From Nemertoderma westbladi (lineage: Eukaryota; Xenacoelomorpha; Nemertodermatida; Nemertodermatidae): a stretch of DNA of 23,042 nt. A program made the position numbers and the translations under genes. Location of the stretch: the NCBI GenBank assembly GCA_032718475.1, contig JAUCBJ010004065.1, forward strand, positions 1 to 23,042. The letters are read 5' to 3'. The notes under the pieces are model-generated. The model saw nothing but the letters and a program-made list of their open reading frames with translations. It was not told the DNA's origin and ran no database searches. Below are positions 18,910 through 23,042 of the stretch, in pieces (position 1 is the stretch's first letter; the number at the start of each line of letters is the position of its first letter).

Positions 18910-19239
18910 ATTGACTATTTATCAGCTGGACGTAGCGGTTTGACAGCTCGTTTCAGATTAGCATCATTAGTAGAAAAAGGTATGTTCAAACGTACAAACG
19001 AAAAAGGTTTGTGTTTCAATCAATTAAAAAAAACTTCTAAACATAAATCTCATAAAAAAATTAAAGAATTTATTAGAATTCAATATAGAGAATCATACCA
19101 AATTTATAGAAATTAAAATTCATATTTCCCAAGTAAATACTCAATTTCGGATGTAAGAACTTTACAAAACCAAACAGATTTCTTCGATAAAAAAAAACAA
19201 AAGATCTCAATGCGGGTTGAACCAGGTATGTCGAAATAA
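18910..19239 (+). pseudogene. Coding-looking lysine-rich segment of unknown origin
   Basis: From ATT 18910 one frame is open for 68 codons, hits TAA at 19114-19116, and in the same frame is open again for 40 codons to TAA at 19237-19239. It has no start codon at its beginning and follows a TAA at 18907-18909. The first part reads IDYLSAGRSGLTARFRLASL and then VEKGMFKRTNEKGL, with the rhythm of a small helix-turn-helix or winged-helix domain, followed by a very basic helix-rich tail (KKTSKHKSHKKIKEF). The second part is polar (SISDVRTLQNQTDFFDKKKQ). I cannot name the family. All in-frame stops are TAA. It could be a decayed gene, a coding exon, or DNA from an organism in which TAA is sense. 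It directly abuts the minisatellite. Confidence 0.4.
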
Positions 19240-19329
19240 CAATCATACGGGAAAAATCTACGCAATTAACAGCTTATTACACACAAAAATATAACTGTAA
19301 CCGTTTATTTTACCACCATGGGTTAAGGT

Positions 19330-20224
19330 TTCTACCGTACCACATAAAATAATAAATAGATAGAAAATAATAAATAAATAGACAGGACCCAAGTATACTG
19401 GGATAAGTTAAGGAGGATATTAAAACATGAAATATATATCATAAAGTATATAAATAGAAAATGATAATTAAAATGAGCGAATTTAAAATAGAGTTGCGTA
19501 AAATAAAGTTGCTTGGCGTGGTCCAGTGCATATAAATATAGTGCACGTTTAAAGGTTGATGCAGAGGTTGGGATTCCGGCACAGGTTGTGGCGTGATCCT
19601 TGTCTGACCCCTGGCCGCTACACAAAAGGCACGTAGGCGTAGCTCTCCAACAGTTTCTACTCCGACACATATTGTGATGGGTTCCATTGGAGATATACTG
19701 AGCTGCGGCCCTGCGTCTATATCCGGTTAGGGGGTCTAGTGAGATAGTTGTATCGCTAATATCGGGCTGGTGGTCAATGGCATCTAGTATAGCAGAGTTG
19801 GAGGCATATTTGATTATACCACACATCACAGTTTCCAGAAGAAACTTCTTACTAATTGTACGTGTGGTAGACAGCTGACAGTCTCTGGCTCCACACCGTA
19901 GACACTGCATCCATAAGTCGACGCCGGGAGAATTACCTGTTTCCATAATGTCTCAGCTGTAGATTAAGGCTATGATGTTGAGATCTACTTTAGATGATAG
20001 CCTCATGTAGGCCTATAAACCACGTTTGTGAAGGTGGCGATAGTAGCAACATGCAGACATGGTTGGGGTCAGAACTACTCCAAGATACTCAAAAGAATTT
20101 ACAAACTCTATTTGGGTCCCTTGGTAAGTAAGGATGTCATCTCGACACAATCTGCCACCACGGCGGAATTTCATTGCTTTCGTTTAAGACTTGTTTACTA
20201 TTAGATCATTCTCTTTACAGTATG
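19330..20224 (-). mobile_element. Decayed LINE ORF2 3' half
   Basis: Minus strand, reading from 20224 downwards: YCKENDLIVNKS, stop, TKAMKFRRGGRLC, then GTQIEFVNSFEYLGVVLTPT. This is the RT segment just after the YADD box (VNxxKTKxMxF and FEYLGV motifs). Two more stops follow, then an open stretch (ATG at 19946 to 19332) with LDPLTGYRRRAAAQYISNGT, HHNMCRSRNCW and a Cys/His motif CLLCSGQGSDKDHATTC. The palm domain, endonuclease and ORF1 are absent, so it is a 5'-truncated dead copy. The C-terminal Cys/His motif parallels those of the young LINE and of 9637-9955, but the sequences differ enough to be another family. Its tail is an AATA-rich run near 19345-19380. Confidence 0.85.
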
Positions 20225-20248
20225 TTACAGTTTACACTGTAACATACT
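20219..20248. repeat. Perfect 13-bp-stem inverted repeat
   Basis: AGTATGTTACAGT (20219-20231), loop TTAC, then the exact complement ACTGTAACATACT (20236-20248). It lies at the truncated 5' end of the minus-strand LINE fragment, overlapping its last recognisable codons. Confidence 0.9.
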
Positions 20249-21610
20249 CATCTCCCTTATTTAATAATTAACATGTTACTTCGCATTAGAATATGGGAGC
20301 AAAGTCTCCGTGTCTCGGGTTGGTATAAACAAACACAAAAACAGAGTGGGACTTTGGGTCTCATCATATTGACCAAAACGTATCGAAGGATTGCGTTTTT
20401 TTTTGGTGTGGTGCTACAAGGGTGTAGTTTTAGTTTGTAATGTAGAGTGCTGCATGGGTGTGGTGTGGTATAGTGTGGCTTGTTGGTTGTAACTGAGGTG
20501 GGCATGTTAGCCGTTTGGAGTGATAAGCACGTACAAATCAATTAAAACAGACTTTCATACAAAACAACATTAAGTAAGTAAGCTATTTTTGTAAAATATT
20601 TACAAAAAAGATTACCGGGTTATTTTGATTGGAGATAGATTTCTGTGTTGTATCTCCTAGTTTGGCAATCACCCGTTTCAATTAATTTCTCGATCTTCTT
20701 AAAATATTTAATACCTCAATAATACCTTAAACAATAATTGCATATCCAACCTGATTCTATTTAAACCCGATAAAAACACGAAGAAAGTAATTCCTTTGTT
20801 TTTGATAGGCAAAATAATTACATGCACTTCATCAATACATAATGCTCTCTTTCTAATGAAAACAAACAATCAGAATTAGTAGTTTCAATTATTCGTGGCC
20901 CTGTCTGTTATGCTATTGGAAGATGAATATGTGAAGCAACATGGAAATAGACCAATAGAAGAAAGCCTTGAAGTTAGACAGGAAAAATAAATGCTAAATA
21001 TTGTACGCTTTATAAAGTGCATAAATTCATTGATGTTTTTAAAACCGAGACACTGTCGTAATCACGATTGTATTTTTATAAAAATAATTCTTAAACACCG
21101 TTGGTTGAAATTGGCAGCGTGTTGTTATTTAGGAAATAATAAAAGACAACATATCACATTGCAATTTTATGAATTGCAATTACACGTGTTGAAAGAGCAT
21201 CGAAGTAGAAAAGGTTTGTAAGTAATTTGAGCAAAATCCATTCACACACTCAAAAGTTATTGCAACTGTAGTGTCTGCACGGCGTCTCGTCTGAATTTGG
21301 ATTCATTACTTTAATTAATTAATATTAATTATTTTGATTAAAATCAGCCTCTACATGAAATATAAACTTTTTTCGAAATTCTGTAAGATAAATGTTAAAG
21401 AACTGCCCGAAACCCCTTCGAATGAGCCTAAAATCATGAGATTTTGTTGAAAATGGCGGAGGAGTAGTGTTTTAAAAATGAAAAATGTCATTCTGAGATA
21501 ATTTGCTTTAAAGTTTGAACATTCCCGCGCAAAAACAGTCTGTTAATATGTAAGAATGTCTGTCAATTATATCTAGCAACAAGAAAGCACAAAACCATGC
21601 TAAGATTTTT
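20249..21610. other. Non-coding AT-rich stretch
   Basis: No supported gene. The open frames at 20257-20541 (minus) and 20991-21221 (plus) lack domains and have low-complexity composition. A short plus-strand frame at 20900-20986 (ALSVMLLEDEYVKQHGNRPI then EESLEVRQEK, stop) looks protein-like and could be a terminal exon, but I find no clear acceptor, so I only mention it. Confidence 0.5.
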
Positions 21611-21965
21611 GCCATGAGGGTTTTCCTGGTTGCTGATTTCATTTCTCTGGTCAGTTTTCACTTTTAATAAAATCTAGTTAGTCTGCATGTCTATCTGTCG
21701 GTCTATCTGACTATCCGACAATCTGTCTGTCAAATGTAAGAAAAGGTAACACCATCTAGTTAAAAGTTTAGTTATAGGGGTTTTCCTGGTCGCAGAATTC
21801 ATTTCGAGTGTCAGTTTTAACATTTGATGACTTCCAAATTGTCTGTTTGGCTGTCGGTTATATTTTGGCGGACAGACTGACAGGTATAGAGAAAGAAACG
21901 ACTAGAATAAATTTGAATAATAACATCAGAAATGAAGTCACCGACCCCGAAAACCCATTATAGGG
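21611..21965. repeat. Dispersed repeat in three diverged copies
   Basis: A block of about 45-50 bases with GGTTTTCCTGG..GC.GA.TTCATTTC..G.GTCAGTTTT occurs at 21611-21662 and 21775-21830, and inverted at 21920-21965 (complement GGGTTTTCGGGGTCGGTGAC, TTCATTTCTGATGTT). Between and after them are GTCTGTC/GACAGAC-rich stretches (about 21686-21732, 21838-21886, 22001-22008). Non-coding; probably an old interspersed repeat with microsatellite parts. Confidence 0.7.
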
Positions 21966-22627
21966 AATTTTTTAGACAGATGGTATACTTTTTATTGGCG
22001 GACAGACAGCCATATCTCGAGAAGTAAGATAGATCTTGTTAAACGGTTTTCAAATTTGGAATCTAGATTTAAAAGATATAAAAATCTAGATTAAATAATA
22101 ATAACATTACCCCGGTTTAATTTGTTATTATTATTAACCTCTAATTCAAATAAACTATCCTCTAAGAGCCTATATATCCAATGAATACAAGACTAAAAAA
22201 AACACACTTGTTGTCATAGTGGGATTTTGAGGCCCTTTGGTCAGTAAAGGACCAAATATCAGTGTAACATTTATTGTCATATGACTATAATTAATCTAAT
22301 TCTATTGTATGTACAAGTATGTATGTTTTAATATGAATGTATATAATGTACTGTAATAGAAAAATACACTTAACAGTTCGTAAAGTAATAAATTTTAAAT
22401 ATTTTTGCACAGTCATGGTGAAATCAACCGCTTGACAGTCGAGAAATCAATCTGGAAGTTTGAAGAAAACGGACATAAAAAGTCATTAAATTGATAATAA
22501 AGCCATTATGCAAAATTGTTTTAAAAGAAATATGGACAAAAATTAAAGAAACGGTCATAAAATATCTACTATTCCTACTAAATAACTACTATTCAAATGT
22601 GCCTTGGACTATTCGAAATGATGTAAA
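21966..22627. other. Non-coding AT-rich stretch
   Basis: No gene seen. Contains a small inverted repeat (AATAATAATAAC near 22096 with GTTATTATTATT near 22123, around CCCCGG) and short TCTAGATT palindromic pieces near 22061-22095. Confidence 0.6.
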
Positions 22628-22704
22628 ATGTTTTCAATATACGGGTCAAAAATATTGATTATGATTACTCCATGTTCATCAACAAATGCCACCTTTCTTA
22701 TTAA

Positions 22705-22726
22705 GGGGGGGGGGGGGGGGGGGGGG
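22705..22726 (+). repeat. Homopolymer of 22 G
   Basis: Uninterrupted run of 22 G in AT-rich surroundings. It could form a G-quadruplex, and its length is likely variable and hard to sequence exactly. Confidence 0.95.
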
Positions 22727-22740
22727 TTATTCTTTAAGAA

Positions 22741-22888
22741 TCATGACGCTAGTGTTATTATCCTGCCTAAACCACTGGGACTCCTATCTGAAATCCCTGA
22801 GGACATATCGGCCCATTCGGAGTATCTCAAAGCAATGCGTGACCACATTAACAATGTTTGCTTCATAGATTTAATAGACAAAGGATAG
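22741..22888 (+). CDS. Possible terminal exon or coding relic
   Basis: Plus-strand frame reading KNHDASVIILPKPLGLLSEI and then PEDISAHSEYLKAMRDHI, with a TAG stop at 22886-22888. The composition is balanced and protein-like, unlike the Gly-run section just upstream, which is only the G homopolymer. I do not recognise it. It may be the last exon of a gene (CGCTAG near 22748-22753 could be an acceptor) or part of a decayed transposon. The ATG at 22628 upstream, across the G run, is unlikely to be its real start. Confidence 0.25.
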
Positions 22889-23042
22889 GATAAGCTAAGA
22901 TACAGTATGTGATTAATATTACGACTTCGATAATGATGAACTGATATTATTTAGGGAATTATTATTAACTGCAATTATTGATATGTAATGAAGTTGGTTA
23001 ACCCCTTGAGACCGGGAGTACTCTGCGTTGATACCACTGCTT
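22889..23042. other. Right-edge non-coding sequence
   Basis: AT-rich, with no feature that I can support. Confidence 0.5.

Noticed and set aside
18926-18978. Small exon with acceptor TTATCAG and donor AAG|GTATGT inside the lysine-rich segment
   Set aside because: The donor match is good, but the acceptor has a weak pyrimidine tract and the frame stays open through the supposed donor, so uninterrupted coding seems the simpler reading.
20257-20541. 94-codon minus-strand open frame rich in Thr, Cys and His
   Set aside because: Translation of a GT-rich low-complexity stretch; no homology recognised.

Overview
The window looks like nuclear DNA of an invertebrate animal. It is AT-rich, has intron-containing genes with GT-AG splice sites, several families of non-LTR (LINE) retrotransposons in different states of decay, and three long minisatellites. 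The species cannot be named from the sequence. Nothing suggests a bacterial replicon: there are no operons, Shine-Dalgarno-led genes or CRISPR.

Left part (1-4.6 kb). Two exons of a ubiquitin-specific protease (USP) gene lie on the minus strand, at 3954-3759 and 637-520. They join in phase through consensus splice sites and carry the end of the zinc-finger region, the conserved KRF segment and the catalytic His box. The 3.1-kb intron between them is mostly a 36-bp minisatellite of about 55 units, each able to form a short hairpin. A second minisatellite (12-bp theme) fills the left edge, inside the next intron. The upstream USP exons, including the catalytic Cys box, and the last exon were not found here.

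Middle (4.6-9.6 kb). A truncated LINE reverse transcriptase (RT) fragment (plus strand, about 4.64-5.48 kb) has a closely related, shorter copy in opposite orientation (9.27-9.58 kb). Between them are a single-exon plus-strand gene for a small secreted or surface Cys-rich protein (6095-6796), a foldback MITE-like element with pol III box-like motifs (7820-8040), and AT-rich non-coding DNA with old dispersed repeats.

Retrotransposon nest (9.6-17.5 kb). An old LINE (possible endonuclease relic near 10 kb, RT from 10488) is broken by a frameshift and a stop. It was then split at 12517 by a complete, younger LINE (12518-17228). A 16-bp target-site duplication flanks the insertion, and the old reading frame resumes at 17245 and ends at 17295, followed by an ATGA-type tail. 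The younger element has a 5' UTR, ORF1 (coiled coil plus RRM-like domain), a 42/48-bp proline-rich tandem repeat, ORF2 (APE endonuclease, RT, C-terminal Cys/His motif), AATAAA and a poly(A) tail. ORF1, the repeat and ORF2 share one reading frame interrupted by only two UGA codons.

Right part (17.5-23 kb). A 19-bp minisatellite of about 68 units (17600-18899) abuts a coding-looking, lysine-rich segment of unknown origin (18910-19239). Next come a decayed minus-strand LINE 3' half (about 19.33-20.22 kb) ending at a perfect 13-bp-stem hairpin, low-complexity AT-rich DNA, an old dispersed repeat in three copies, a 22-G homopolymer, and a short possible exon at the edge.
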